Below are positions 21,951 through 33,784 of a stretch of DNA of 64,000 nucleotides, one piece after another. Source of the stretch: Ailurus styani (lineage: Eukaryota > Chordata > Mammalia > Carnivora > Ailuridae); assembly GCA_002007465.1 (NCBI GenBank), contig LNAC01000009.1, forward strand, positions 4,524,910 through 4,588,909, given 5' to 3'. The notes below the pieces were generated by a model, which saw only the letters and a program-made list of their open reading frames with translations, was not told the DNA's origin and searched no databases. Both the position numbers and the translations under genes were made by a program. The first letter of the stretch is position 1, and every line of letters begins with the position of its first letter.

Positions 21951-22324
21951 TGAGTTTTTCTGTAAGTCACTCTGGGAAGGGTCTCAGGAGGCTCCCTGGC
22001 TTCTGTGCCGTACCCTGCAAGTTTGGCCCAGGCTATAAGCATGGCACTCTGAAAGTCTCTGTCCCTGAGCAGCCACTCTCAACTGCCCTCTCCGCCAACA
22101 TCATATACTGAAAGATCAGCACTCCACCCAAGACACTGTCCTTCACTGGGAACCCATCCCACAGGGTGAACACTACAGTGTCCAAAGCCTCAGAACCCCA
22201 ACCTCCAGCTTGGAGCCTGGACTCAGAGCCTAGAGTCTAGAGCTTAGAGCGGATCTGGTTCTGGGAGTAAAGGAACAAGGGTCAATCCCCAGCCTATGGA
22301 GGCAGCTCTGGATGAAATTTAAAC
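21951..22324. other. Unclassified DNA
   Basis: No gene or repeat family is recognised. A small imperfect tandem array of GAGCCTAGA-like words lies at about 22212-22252. Confidence 0.45.
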
Positions 22325-22545
22325 CTCATATGTAAGATACTTAAGGTTAAGGTATTTAAGGTTAAAATATTAAATATGGGATTTGCTTCAAAATAATTGA
22401 GGGTGAGTGAATGGTAATATAGAGGAATAAATTTGGGTCATGAGTTGATAATTATTGAAACCAGGTGATGGGTACAGAGTGCTCATTATACTTTGTGATT
22501 TTGAATGTTTTGTTTACATTTTTTTAGGATAAAAATTTTTAAAAA
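22325..22545 (+). mobile_element. L1 3' end fragment, sense
   Basis: The L1M 3'UTR tail is recognisable: 'gatttgcttcaaaataattg', 'catgagttgataattattga', 'ggtgatgggtacagagtgct', ending in an A-rich stretch. Confidence 0.75.
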
Positions 22546-22984
22546 TTCACCCTTTTCAGTGAGGCAACCCCCTCCTCCATCGTCTTCCCCACACCAGGGC
22601 CTGGACCCTGCTGCTCTCTGGCTAATGACAGCCCCTATGCCATCTGCAGCGTCCCCAGTGGCTGCCCCCATCCCCCATGGCCTGTGCATCATGGAGCAGA
22701 CGCTGACCTGGTGGGAGCATGACCTGGCTGTGCAGTTGGCTGTATCCAGGCATCTCGTGATGTGGTGTTGGCAGGTGGGTTTCCACATCACCTCAAATGA
22801 GTTTTAAGATGATTGAACTACAACAGCTGCCACCCACAACCCAAAGCAGGGCCCCAGGCCAGCCTGGAGCAGTGACAGCCGGGGTGGCTGGGCAGAGCGA
22901 GCAGGGAGAGGGTGGTCAGAGATGATGTCAGGGAAGTGGGCAAGGAGGGCCAAAGCCAGCAGATAGGCCAGGGCATGACTTTGC
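22546..22984. other. Unique DNA, no gene seen
   Basis: No recognisable repeat or exon. A + strand frame at 22505-22807 has no domain and partly overlaps the L1 tail. Confidence 0.45.
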
Positions 22985-23800
22985 CTTTTACCCCAAGTGA
23001 GGTGGAGCCCCCTGGAGGAGGGCTTGGAGCCCAGAAGTGACCTTATCTCTGTTCAGAATGAACTGAGCTGCAGAGTGAAGTGCCTGGAGGGGCCTGCATG
23101 GAAGCAGAGAGGCAAGCTAGGAGGCCACCGCAGGAATCCAAGTGAGCCATGCCCTCAGCTTGCACCAGTGGGTGGTGGTGAAGTGGTCAAAAGTGGTCCA
23201 GTCCTGGAGAGATTTTGAAAGCATTGTTGACAAGTTTCCTTATGGATTGGAGGTGGGTTGGAAGAGAAAGGCAAGTGTCAAGAATGACTCCACGGGTTTC
23301 AGCCTGGGTAACCGGTCCACGGAGAGGCCTGGGGGAAGCCAGTTCAGGGAAGCTACTGAGGACGGTGACCGTGGGTGTGTCTGGTTGATGGTGCCCAGCC
23401 CGCAACCACGCGGAGCTGTGGCAACGCGAGCCTGCAGTGCCGGGAGAGCTCAGGGCCAGAGACCGGCTTCCGGGCACCCGAGAAATGAAGGGGTTTAAGG
23501 CTATAAGACCAGAAGGGGTCACCTGAGTGAGTGTCGCTAGAGAAGATGTCTGAGGCCCAAGCCCTAAGCATGCAAATGTTTTAGGATGAGACGAAGATGA
23601 ATCAGCAAAGGAGGCCAGGGAGGAGCAGTCAGGGAGGTAGAGGAGCCAAGCACACCCCGGAAGCCACATGGAGACAGTGTTTTAAGGAGGAAGGCATCTG
23701 AGGGGATTGAGAACTGACCTTGGACTGGGCAACACAGAGGTCGCAGGTGACCCTGACAAAGCTGCTTTGGGGACATGGTGGCGTGAAAGCCTGGTAAGAG
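22985..23800 (-). mobile_element. L2 LINE, antisense, about 800 bp
   Basis: The strand follows the complement of L2 ORF2: 'aggaggccaccgcaggaatc', 'gtcaagaatgactccacggg', 'aggtcgcaggtgaccctgac'. It is one of the longer L2 relics in the window. Frames are broken. Confidence 0.75.
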
Positions 23801-25074
23801 TGGGTGGGAGAGAGGCTGTCAGGCTCCTCCCCCAGGAGCCCCTTCAGTAATTCCAGTTGTTTACTGCGGTCCCAAACTCCTTCCTCCTCATCCTTCACCC
23901 CGCTCCTGGGCATTCACGTGGTCTCACAATTGGTGGAAAGAACAGAGCCCCCAGCTTCCGTCTCCCAAACACACCCCATCTCTTGTACTCACACCCCTGC
24001 CCTTGGTCCCCTCCCAACACCTCAGAAGAATGCAGCTCTGTCCTGCCCGGGAGGTGCCTTCATCCAGACCCTACTCCATCTCAGCTCCCCAGAGGCCCCA
24101 CTCGGCCGACAAACCTCCTTTCCTGGTGCCCCCCCCCTCACTGGCGTATCCCATCATTAAACAGTAGGCTGAAGTCTGTGTACCGTCTTAAAAAATCTTC
24201 CCTTGAGCATATTTTTCTTGTTATCAAAGCTCTCAATTTCCTTTTTCTGCCACTTTTCTTAAAATAGTCTACATCAGATACCCTCCTGGGCCTACCACCT
24301 GGTCAGGAGCAAGTGGGGGAGGGCGGCCAGGGGCGCAGGTGCTGCCTCTGAACGCATTCTCACAAAGTGGCACTGTTACAGGTAGGACATGCTTAGAAAA
24401 AGTGCCAAAGGGTGATGGCGTAGGGGTCTGCTTCCTCAACTGTAGATCCTGGCACTCCGCTGTGTCCTTCGCCTACTGCAATCCGACTTCGATTTCTGAT
24501 GCCTCCTCACTCCCTCTTGCCCCCCTTCAAGGAATGGCCAGAGCTGGATGGGGCACACTGCAGCAAACAGAAAGCTGGACAAGACAGGGCGGGTGACTAC
24601 TCAGGATGTCCCAACAGAGACCAGAAGCCCACCACAGAGCCACAGCCAAAACCTGGCTGGGTCTAGCTGCTGAAGACTGGAAAAAGGCACTGGTGAAGGT
24701 GTGAGTTTCGGAAATAAGGCTTTGTCAGTGAGACAAAGGACGTGGAGGCCTTTTACAAGGTGCGGCCGCATGGATGGGGCTGAACATCTGCTTTAGCTGA
24801 GACACAAGCAGGACAGTCCATCTGCACCAAAGGAAGAAGCTGAGGGTCATCCCTGGGCCAGGTTCAAGGATTCAGAACCAAGACTTGTCCCTGAGCCCCA
24901 GAGTCCCCATCCCAAAATGTGCCATGGAGAAATCAGCTGCAGCTGGAAGTCCAAGGCCCTGGCCCCCAACCCCCACTGCCCACACATACCACATCGGCCT
25001 CCTTCCCCTGCTCTTTCCCTCCCATGGAGGCCCAGGCTGCAGACACTGTCACCGCACCCCCGGCTCCACATCCC
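23801..25074. other. Mostly unique DNA
   Basis: A weak sense L2 similarity is possible near 24180-24280 ('tttctgccacttttctt'). Otherwise no repeat or gene is recognised, including in the overlapping frames at 23804-24267. Confidence 0.45.
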
Positions 25075-25440
25075 ACATCGGAGAGGGGAGCTGAATATTC
25101 AGTATCTGGGGAGACAATAAAAATCCCAGGAAGAACCTGGCTAAGGCAATTACCTCTGCATAAATGCATATATTATTCATCCGTGGCTTTGAATATATAA
25201 ATAATAGTGATACAATTTGCATGCGTTAAAAGGAGATGTAATTACCCACTGATGCCTGTGAGCGCCTGGTACCCGCCGGCCACATCCCCGGTCTGCTGCC
25301 CCGCCCCCAGGAGCCCACCTTTGCCCTTTCCAGAGGCAGAATATATCACATGTGGGTTCTTTGCAGTTGTTAGGAAGCCGATCTTTGATGTCCTTGGGGC
25401 TTTGGTTGGAGTGGGCTTTTTTTAAGACCCTATGGGCTGT
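25075..25440. promoter_or_regulatory. Candidate conserved noncoding island D
   Basis: Strongly AT-rich, complex and repeat-free between GC-rich and L1 sequence. It has a perfect 12-bp palindrome 'ctgaatattcag' at 25091-25102 and a perfect POU octamer ATTTGCAT at 25215-25222. There are also several homeodomain-type words ('gcaattacctctgc', 'tatattattcatcc', 'gatgtaattaccc'). A developmental enhancer is the likeliest role, by inference. Confidence 0.5.
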
Positions 25441-25489
25441 GGCAGCTACTTAACTCTGTTCTTAAAACTTTGGGCTATTTTAGTATTAT

Positions 25490-26215
25490 AATTGCTGCTT
25501 TTAAAAATCACATTTTTGGTAACAAAAAATAATGCAGGTTCATTGTGTAAAATTTGAAAGATATGCAAAAGTTTGAAAAAAGAAAAGCTCATTCATTATC
25601 TTGCTGCCCAGATGTAAGTACAGTCCATATTTGTCTGATTTCCTGCCAGTCTTCTTTTTCAATGCAGAGATAAACTTTAATTTTCCAAACTCAGGATCAT
25701 ATTATACATAATATTTTGTAACCTGCTTTTATCTTTTACAATATGTCATGAACAGATGAAGAAATATAAAAGGCTAATAAATAAGAAAAGATGCTCAACC
25801 TCATAGTAATTAAGGAAGATACAAATTACAATAACAGTGAGATAAATTTTCACCTATCACATTGTTAAAGATTTCAATAATACCCACTGCTAGTATCTGC
25901 ATGTAGAAACAGGCTCTCTCCAACAATTCTCACTGGCAGGAGTGTAAATTGGAACCCTTTCTGGAAGGGTAATTGAGCAATATGTACCAGAAGGCTTAGA
26001 AATATGCATGCCTTTGGCCTCTGAAAATCCATTCCTTAGAATTTAAATAATCACACAGATAGAAGAAGAGATAACAATGTGAACTGTAGTGTTTTATCAT
26101 AACAAAAAAATTAGAAACAACTTTAATAGTCCAGCATTGGGAATTACTGTAATAAGTTATGGTCTATCTACAAAGCAAAATCCCATGCAGCCAATTATAA
26201 TGAAAACACACGCGT

Positions 26216-26246
<31 letters not shown>

Positions 26247-26290
26247 TACCTTATACAATCAAGACTAAAAAGGTATTCCTGAAGTATTTA
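25490..26290. mobile_element. Two old L1 pieces in opposite orientations
   Basis: 25490-25745 reads as an antisense L1 3'UTR ('gtaacaaaaaataatgcagg', 'attatacataatattttgta'). 25746-26290 reads as sense late ORF2/3'UTR ('agatgctcaacctcatagta', 'gaggaagatacaaatt'-like, 'ggcaggagtgtaaattggaa'). A CA run occupies 26206-26244. The junction near 25745 may be an L1 5' inversion or two independent insertions. Confidence 0.65.
26206..26244. repeat. (CA)n microsatellite with CGCG
   Basis: A CA run of about 17 units with a CGCG interruption near its start, inside the L1 relic. Confidence 0.95.
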
Positions 26291-26379
26291 TGTTGGGACT
26301 TCTGGCTAAATGTGGCAGGTTGAGGAAATGTTTTTTATCTCTGCTTCCTCCGGCCACACCACTAAAAGGAATGAAAATG

Positions 26380-26885
26380 ACAAAAACCCACAAGGACCAA
26401 GTGAATGTGAGAGGAGATGAGAGACATCAGCACATTTCTGGGAAGTGGAAGGAGGATGAGGAGTTTAGAGAAGCTGGGATGAACATCATGAGCCAGCATC
26501 GGCAGAGCACAGCATTCCAGAAGGATCTAGGGACCGGAGCACAGTGTCAGGCGAGACCCAGGCCTGAGCTCTGGAGTGTGGCACTGCTCAGAGGTGAGGC
26601 AGAGACAGAGGGACCAGCAAAGGGGACTGGGAGGGGCAGTGGGGCAGGGAGGGGGGATCAAGACAGGGGCCAGGAGAGCTCAAGGAAAAGAAAGTGTCTC
26701 AAGGAGCAGAAAGTGACCAATGATGGCGTAAGCTGCTGAGATGTCACATAAGAGGAGTTCTGAGAATGGAGGGTTAGCCACATGGCGGTTGTCCGTGAAC
26801 CTGAAGAGAATCATTTCAGTGGAGTGGCTGGGGTGGAGGCAAGATGAGAGCAAGTTCAAGGGAGAACAAAAGGGGAGGAGCTAGA
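26380..26885 (-). mobile_element. L2 LINE, antisense
   Basis: 'gatcaagacaggggcc', 'gaaagtgaccaatgatggcg' and 'atttcagtggagtggctggg' match the complement of L2. It is highly diverged in its first 150 bp. Confidence 0.6.
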
Positions 26886-26899
26886 GCGTGAATTCAGAC

Positions 26900-27415
26900 C
26901 AGGCCCGCCCAATACAGGCAGAATGCAAAGCCACCAATGTAATTTTTTTTAATATTTTATTTATTTATTTCACAGAGGGAGAGAGATCACAAGTAGGCTG
27001 AGAGGCAGGCAGAGAGAGAGGAGGAAGCAGGCTCTCTGCTGAGCAGAGAGCCCGATGCAGGGCTCGATTCCAGGACCTTGAGATCATGACCTGAGCCGAA
27101 GGCAGAGGTTTTAACCCATTGAGCCACCCAGGCGCCCTACCTATATAATTTTAAACTTTTTAGTAGCCACGAGTAAAAAAAGGAAAAAGAAATAGGTGAG
27201 ATTAATTTTATGAATAGATTTGTCTAACCCAATAGACAGAAAATATGATCACTACCACATGTAATCAATATATAAATTATTAATGAGATATTTTATATTC
27301 TTTTTCAAACTGAATCTTTGAAATCTGTTGTGTATCTTACCTTTAAAATACATCTCAATTTGGTTGGCCACACTGCCAGTACCCAGTAGCCCACAGGAGG
27401 GTGAAAGAGAGGCCC
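26900..27415. mobile_element. Nonautonomous DNA-transposon-like relic, split by SINE
   Basis: The left piece ('cgcccaatacaggcagaatg') and right piece ('ttttaaactttttagtagcc', 'agtagcccacagg') recall a known AT-rich mammalian interspersed element. Its ends contain mutually inverted 'gccac' and 'caatac'-like terminal words. I think it is a hAT-type nonautonomous element, but family naming from memory is uncertain. Confidence 0.4.
26945..27137 (-). mobile_element. CAN-SINE (musteloid type), antisense
   Basis: Complete antisense copy: 'aatattttatttatttattt', then a GA-rich stretch, then 'gagccacccaggcgccc'. Flanking 'atgtaatttt' and 'atataatttt' form the TSD. Confidence 0.96.
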
Positions 27416-27419
27416 CAGC

Positions 27420-27825
27420 CTGCAAACAGGTAAAACCAAAGCTTGTGTGATAAATGGTGAGGCCCGGCCCCCACCCAGCTCCTTCTGCCATTTACCTCCA
27501 AAAGTTCCAACAGTCAGGGGTCCAACCCAGAAGGAGAGGGGAAGATTTTTTTTTTTTAGTTTGTTTGGGTTTGGTTTCGGTTTGCTTTTTTTGCTTCTGA
27601 GAAACGGTAAGATCCTAAAGAAAAGATTTACAGATACTGACATTTGGGAGTAGCCAGTGAAATGGCCAAAGCCCCATCTGGTCATTGCCAGGTGAAGCCC
27701 ACCAGTTGACAGTTTCCATCTACGCACACAGGCCTTCTCAACTGTTTTTTAAAGCCCTGCTCTTAAATATCAAAGATTAAAAGGCTCCAAATATCACCTT
27801 CTGGTATTTAATATGGTAGACAGTC
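27420..27825. other. Unclassified DNA
   Basis: No recognised gene or repeat, apart from a T-rich run at 27548-27595 with GTTTGG words. Confidence 0.45.
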
Positions 27826-28900
27826 CTCGGTGTGAAACACAAAGGCCCAAAACAACAGAAACAGAGGGATCAGAGGCAATGCAGGAAGCATAAGGAAACT
27901 TAGAAAAACACAGATGGATAAGAGAAGATATTGCAGCCATGAATTATATACTTGTAAGAGAAAAAAAGAAAAAGACAGAGCTCTGCCACATGCCAGACTT
28001 GAAAACACGGTAACAGAAATTTCAAAATTAAATAGAATAATTCAAAGAAAACATTGAAGAAATGTCCCAGGTAGGTGCTCCTCTCCCCTAAGAGACAGAG
28101 GGGGGAAAAAAGAAGGGAAAAAGATTTAAAACTCTGAGGATCAGTTGAGGAAACTCAACATTTCACTAACAGGAGCTCCAAAAAAGGAAAATAGAGCACA
28201 CAGCGGGAAGGAAATTATCGAAGAAATGATGGAAGATGAGTTCCTGGAATTAAGGATGCAAGTTCCCAAACAGAAAGATCCACTGAGGACCCTGAGCACT
28301 GAATGAAAAAGCCCCACCCCCATCACTGTGAAATTTCAGAGCATGAAGCCCCAGAAAATCAATCCAAGTTTCCATAAAGGGAAAGAAACCAGTCACACAC
28401 ACACACACACAAATGGCACCAAAGTTCTCAACAGTAACAGTGAAACCAGAAGACAATGGAGCCAATGTCATCACAGTTCTGAGGAAAGATGATTTTTAAT
28501 CTGGAAGTCGAGATGCAGCCCAAAGTAACCAACTGTGAGAGGAATGGAACACATTCGGAAAGGGTAAGTCTTCTCGTACATCATTTCTGGGGAGTTCCTG
28601 AGGGCGGACTCTATAAAATGGAGTAGGGAAGAAGGAGGGAGCCTCAGGGCCTGAGAACAGAGAGGCCAAGGAACTGCAGCTGAACAGCAGGGCCCAAAGC
28701 ACAGGAATTCCAACACAAAGAGCTGGCAGAACACCTGCTGTGTTCACCCAAGTGAAAAAGAATCTCCAACAGGTCTTAGATTCTTTTGCACAGTGACAGT
28801 GACATAAAACTTTAAGCGAATTAAAAAACAAAAAAACCAAAAAACAAAAAGCAGCCCAGCAGCTAGCTATCTCCTGCCAATTGCCTGAGAAAGATAATAT
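27826..28900 (+). mobile_element. L1/HAL1-type 5' half relic, sense
   Basis: An A-rich sense strand with the ORF1-region word order of old L1 or HAL1: 'gaggaaactcaacatttcac', 'gatgagttcctggaattaag', 'ccagaagacaatggagcc'. A (CA)9 run lies at 28394-28412. No frame is intact. Confidence 0.55.
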
Positions 28901-28924
28901 AAGTAAACACAGTACACACTCAAC

Positions 28925-29550
28925 ACTGACTGCAAGACCCTGAGCAGAGAACCCAACCAGATCCACCCAGATGTCTAACCTATAGAACTGTGAGCAAACA
29001 CACAGGCGACGTTGTAAGCAACTAAGTCTGTGGTGATGGGTTACATGGCAGGAGGAAAGCAAGACAGTTTACAACGATAAGCATTTGTTTGGTTCATCCA
29101 TATTCAGGTCTGCTGGATGATTCTTCCAGTCTTAGCTGGGCTCACTCAGTTGTCCCTAGTCAGCTGAGGTTGGGGAGGCAGCTCTGCAGACCTGGGCTGG
29201 GCTCTCTTTTAAGCTTTGGGGTCTGCTGGTTGTAGGCCCATCTTGAATGGCCTCAGCTGGGATAACCCGGTTTCATGTCGTAGCCTCGCTCAGCCTCTAA
29301 GAGGCTAGCACATTTTTTCCTAGGACCTCTGGACTTGGTTCTGAGACAGAGCAGGAGCTGCCAGGCCTCTTGAGCAACTGGCACACTATTGTTTCTGCTG
29401 CCTTCCATTGGCTAAAGCAAGTCAAAAGGCCAGCCCACATTCAAGGGTGACAAACAGACTTGTCCTCTTGATAGGAGTTTCTGCAAAGTCATGTTGCCAA
29501 GGGTGTAGATACAGGAAGGTAGAAAAACTGGGGCCACGATCAATCTCCTT
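28925..29550. mobile_element. Two MaLR-type LTR pieces, opposed
   Basis: 28925-29050 is the sense 3' end of one LTR ('gcaagaccctgagcagagaa', 'ctatagaactgtgagc'). 29066-29550 is the antisense strand of another, of the family also at 5032 and 42046 ('cttccagtcttagctgggct', 'ggctaaagcaagtcaaaagg', 'ctcttgataggagtttctgc'). Confidence 0.65.
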
Positions 29551-29589
29551 CACTGTCTCATCCTTTAAAAATCCCTGTTTTGAATCTCA

Positions 29590-31005
29590 AGTCATCCCAC
29601 TAATCTACCCTCTGCCCCAGACTTGCTGCAATCCCCAGATGCCATGCCACTTCCCATTCTCATTTTTGATGGTTTCAATATCCCCCCAGATGATCCTTCT
29701 AACATCCTAGGCTCTCAGTGTCCAAGTTCTTTTCTTCCTAAGATCTCTTCCACTCTACCTCAGACACTGTACCCTATGGTTCTACATTTGTATTACAGAC
29801 ATTTGTATTACCAGTACCCCATCCCCTCCATAATTTCCATGTTACTCTCTGAACATCACCTCTCTCTCCAGTCCATGCCTTCTCTAGTGCCTCATTCTCA
29901 ACTATCCTTTGACTCCAGAGAGATTTACAAGCACTGATGCCCCCTTTTCACTGTCCCTACCTGCTCTCTTCCTTACTCAGGTTCAGATCCACAGCTAATC
30001 ATGAAAATCTTTCCTTGTCTTCACCCTCATCTCCCTTATTCCTCTCTCACATTGGCATACACATGTGGCAAAACCACAGCCGAGTTAAATCCAATTTCTT
30101 CCCTGCTTCCAATCAGCTCAATGTAACTGGAGAAAAACGTGCAACTGTGATCATTGCTCTCACTTTAAAATTATGACCAGGAGTCTCAGTGGCCTTGATG
30201 TGGCCCAGCAACTGTACTGCACTTCCCCCGTGCATTCCTCCTTCCACCTCCTAGACCCTTCCGAAACCTCTCCTCTTTGCTTTTCCCTCTGGCCCCTCAC
30301 CAGCCATCCTCTCCCCAGGAATCCACCACCCCACCCATCCACCCACCAACACATGGACCCATCTACTCTCTGGCTTCCTTCCTGTGACTCTAAACCAAAA
30401 CTTCAACCCTCCACTTGAGCACGAGATGCTACCTTTCTTGTCACACAAGGGCGCTTGCCCAGTAATTCTCCCCCTCTCTCCTCTATCACCAAAGTTCCCT
30501 CCCAATGGATGGCTCCCACTGTCCTATGAACATGCTGACATTTCTCCCACCTTACAAAAAAACAACTCTGGATTCCATCTGCCCCTCAACTATGGCCCTA
30601 TTTCTCAACTCCCTCTTGCAGCAAAATCCTCAAAAATGTTATCATTTATACCAATTTTCTCCGGTTTTCTTCCTTCCGTTCTCCTAAACCTACCATTTCT
30701 TGGAAGCTACTCACATCCAACCCATCAGCGACCTCCATGTTGCTAATTCTGGGGGTCAGCTTTTGGTCCTCACTTTTCCTGGCACCCCAGCAGCATTCGT
30801 CACAGTAGCTCAGCCTCCTAGAAACACTTTCGTACCTTGGCTTCCAGAACAGCACACTCTCCTGGTCTTCCTCCACCTCAAAGCTGTTCACCTCTTTCAC
30901 TGAACATCCTCCTAACCGCTCTTGTTCCCATCTTGTTCTCTCAACCCATTCTCCTCTAAACATCCAGAACGATCCTGCCAAAGTCCAAATCTCATCCTCA
31001 CAGAT
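29590..31005 (+). mobile_element. Long L2 LINE copy, sense, about 1.4 kb
   Basis: Co-linear with the L2 ORF. 29640-29930 covers the late endonuclease part ('gatgatccttctaacatcct', 'ccatcccctccataatttcc'). 30560-30990 covers the early reverse-transcriptase part ('gcgacctccatgttgctaat', 'cctggcaccccagcagcatt', 'ggcttccagaacagcacact'). Stops and frameshifts break the frame throughout. L2 has long been inactive in placental mammals, so this is a fossil. The central 200 bp are poorly matched. Confidence 0.8.
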
Positions 31006-31069
31006 CCCGTGAGAGCAGACTTTCTTAAACCAGTGAATGTGACAGGCTATTTTTGTGCCATCACATGAA

Positions 31070-31900
31070 AAAGGTTAGTAAGAACTGAGCTGGAAAATTT
31101 CTTAAAGTGTTTTTTTTGCAAGATGAGCCTAGGGGTGTAGTCTTCTATCAGTTGCTTTCATGCTGGACAACACCGGCATAAAATATTTAAGTCACAAAAT
31201 CTTTCCTTCGTAACCGTGCAGATGTTGCCTCATTGTTGTCTTGTACTTAGTGGTTTAGACAAGTCTGAGCAAGTCAAATTTTGCTTCTTCAGAGACAACT
31301 TTTTCGTCTGTCTATACCCCTATGGGGCTTTACTCTTATAATTAAACATGTCCACACATATATCTCTTAAAACTAATTTGTACATTTTAATCTGTGAGTT
31401 TACTAATTTCTTCATTTTTGAAGTGTTCTTCCACTATATCTTTATTACTCTGGTTCATTTTCTTTTCTTATTCAAGGCTATTAATGCAATATTTATTAAA
31501 TACTTACTGATTATCAATTGATTGAGTCTCTCTCTTCTTTGTCATTTCTATCCGTCACTTTGAAAAATCTCTTTTCCTCCCCTTGGCTTTCAGAAGAGCT
31601 TGTCAAGTTTTCTTCTACAAGACAGGTTCAGTTTTCTGCAGTGTTGCTTTTTCAAAATCATTGTTTCCAAGCATGCTGATTTTTAACCATGTGATTTTCT
31701 TTTTACTTCTGTTTTATTTCTAGATCAGATGCCACTCTGTTTTTATTTCTGCTAACCTCGTTGCTTTTCAACTCTATCCTTGATCTTATCATCTTCTGTT
31801 TTTCTAATGCTCCTGCTTTCCTGACTTTTATTGAGAGAACAAAGCAAATACTTTCTAAAATTTACTTTTGCTTCCTGTGGCAAAATTTCTCTAAATATGT
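31070..31900 (-). mobile_element. T-rich antisense L1/HAL1-like relic
   Basis: A T-rich strand with words such as 'tgttgcctcattgttgtctt' and 'tttatttctgctaacctcgt', which suggest the antisense of an old L1/HAL1 5' half. The identification is tentative. No other feature was seen. Confidence 0.4.
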
Positions 31901-32539
31901 GTTCTTCCCAGACAGTGTACATTTCACAGACAGTCTTTTTACAACCTACGCTGCCCCCACTTTCCCTGGTTACTCGTCTTTAGTCTTTACCATGGAACAT
32001 GCTGGAGGCTCCTCTTTGCTTCTGCTCCAACCTCACCCAGAAAGGCTGTCGCCTATGAATAGGCCCCAGGCATCATTCTGATGGGTTCTTGTTTCTTAAT
32101 TTGATCAGCTAGCGTGGATGTTGTGACTTGATGAGGAATGTCCTAGTGGAACTGCCAGGTTATGAGGAATACAACATTCCTGGACACTGAATGCTCTGTA
32201 GTTATTTCCTGGTAGGAAACAATCAATGACTATAATTCTCAGAATGCACCCCTCCTCTACCCTCCTCTTTCTGGTTCCGTTTCCTCAAACTCTTCAACCC
32301 CATGTGGGTGGCACCCAGCAGCACTTCTGAGATGTCTTAATTTGGACATGGGAGAATAATGCAGGGGTGAGAGGGGTTCCCTGGACTGGCTACTGGAAAT
32401 CTTACCCCTGGGCTGACAGATTTTTGAACAGGAGCCCTGGTCCCAAGCACTCCTAAAATTTCCCTTTCCTTTTTTGTCTGACTTGGGATGATAGGAGTCT
32501 TTTAAGGCACATCTAGAAAGTCCTTTGGCTTATTTTACA
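31901..32539. other. Unclassified DNA
   Basis: No gene or clear repeat is seen in this AT/GC-balanced stretch. Confidence 0.45.
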
Positions 32540-32735
32540 AATTGGTGGAGTTCCTGTTATATTCTAGGTACTCAAATCCATCTTGTCATTTTATCCAGAA
32601 CAATACATTAGGTAAGTACTAATATTATCCCATTTTACAGATGAGGACAGTGAAACTCAGAGGTTATAAACACATTTCCAAAGTCACCCGGTGGTGAGTG
32701 ACAGCTGGGATTCAAGAGCAGGTTGTATAGAGCTA
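32540..32735 (-). mobile_element. MIR SINE, antisense
   Basis: 'ttacagatgaggacagtgaa', 'ctcagaggttataaacac' and 'cagctgggattcaagagcag' follow the antisense MIR order closely. Confidence 0.9.
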
Positions 32736-32742
32736 AATGCCC

Positions 32743-32744
<2 letters not shown>

Positions 32745-32799
<55 letters not shown>
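32745..32799. repeat. (TC)27 microsatellite
   Basis: 55 bp of uninterrupted TC, a mirror-symmetric homopurine-homopyrimidine tract that can form triplex (H-DNA). It separates an MIR from an antisense L1 tail. Confidence 0.97.
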
Positions 32800-32803
<4 letters not shown>

Positions 32804-32990
32804 CCTTTCTCTAACTGAAATCTACATAACATAAAATTCACCACTGAAAAGTGTATGATTTAGTGTCATTTAGTACATCCACAGTGTTCTTCAACCACCA
32901 ACCGTATCTAGTTCCCATTTTCATCACCCCAAAATAAAACCCCAAACCCATTAAGCAGTCACTCCTGAGTTCCCACTGCTCTTGCTCTTA
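32800..32990 (-). mobile_element. L1 3'UTR fragment, antisense
   Basis: 'taacataaaattcaccactg', 'gtacatccacagtgttcttc' and 'tttcatcaccccaaaataaa' are antisense L1M 3'UTR words in the right order. Confidence 0.8.
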
Positions 32991-33784
32991 TTCTCTCCCT
33001 CTCAGTCATGCTGGAAACTCCATCTTTGCTGGTGGCTCTGCTGCCATCAGGGAGAGGGCAGGGTGAACACTGTCTCCCCTGCCTGCCTCAGGCCTTTTCT
33101 GACACTCCCCGGCAGCCTTGGCCCAGGCCACTCACCTCACCAGCAGGACAAAAGGAGCCCTGCCCCCGGGTCAGCCCTGCTCCCTGCCCGGGCCCTGCAC
33201 CCTGAAGCCCTTCTCCAATGCCCTGTCTTAACTACTAGATGCCTGCATCAGGCCCAGCGTTGCCCTTTTGTGCAAAGCCTCGAGTCCTGATGGTGTGGAG
33301 CCCAGGTCCTCTGCCCTTACTACCACAAGGGTTAAGATGAGGAATGCGAGGCTCTCCGAGGCCATGCAGCATGGAGCACAGAGGCCTCTCTTTCCAGTCC
33401 CGGCCCTCCACCCCGCACAGCTCAGCATCTGCCCTCCATTCCTGACCTGTGGCCCTACAGTCCTGCAAATCTCCCACTGGAGTTTCACTATCTGTGGGGA
33501 CCCCTCTCAGCCCTACACTGTCCTGTTACTCAGAGTTCCTCAGGGCCAGTGGCTGTGAGCACTCGTTGAGCTTATGCCTGGGCTCAACACAGGGAGCCAG
33601 AGGAATTTGGGTTGAAGTCCATCTTCCTTGAACACGCTCACTTGGCAGCAATCCATGCGTCCCTCTGGAACCCTCTGTCTCCACACAGAGAGAGGTTTCT
33701 GGAGCCAAAACATCTTCAGTCTGACCTTGCTGCAGCCAGAGAGAAACCCTGTCTGACAACCTCGCAGACAGGTCACCTGCTTGT
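32991..33784. other. Unique DNA, no gene seen
   Basis: GC-moderate unique sequence with no recognised repeats or exons. Confidence 0.45.

Noticed and set aside
28496..29062. 188-codon open frame on the - strand
   Set aside because: It is antisense to an L1/HAL1 relic and an LTR end. Its Leu/Phe/Ser/Cys bias comes from reading the complement of A-rich repeat.
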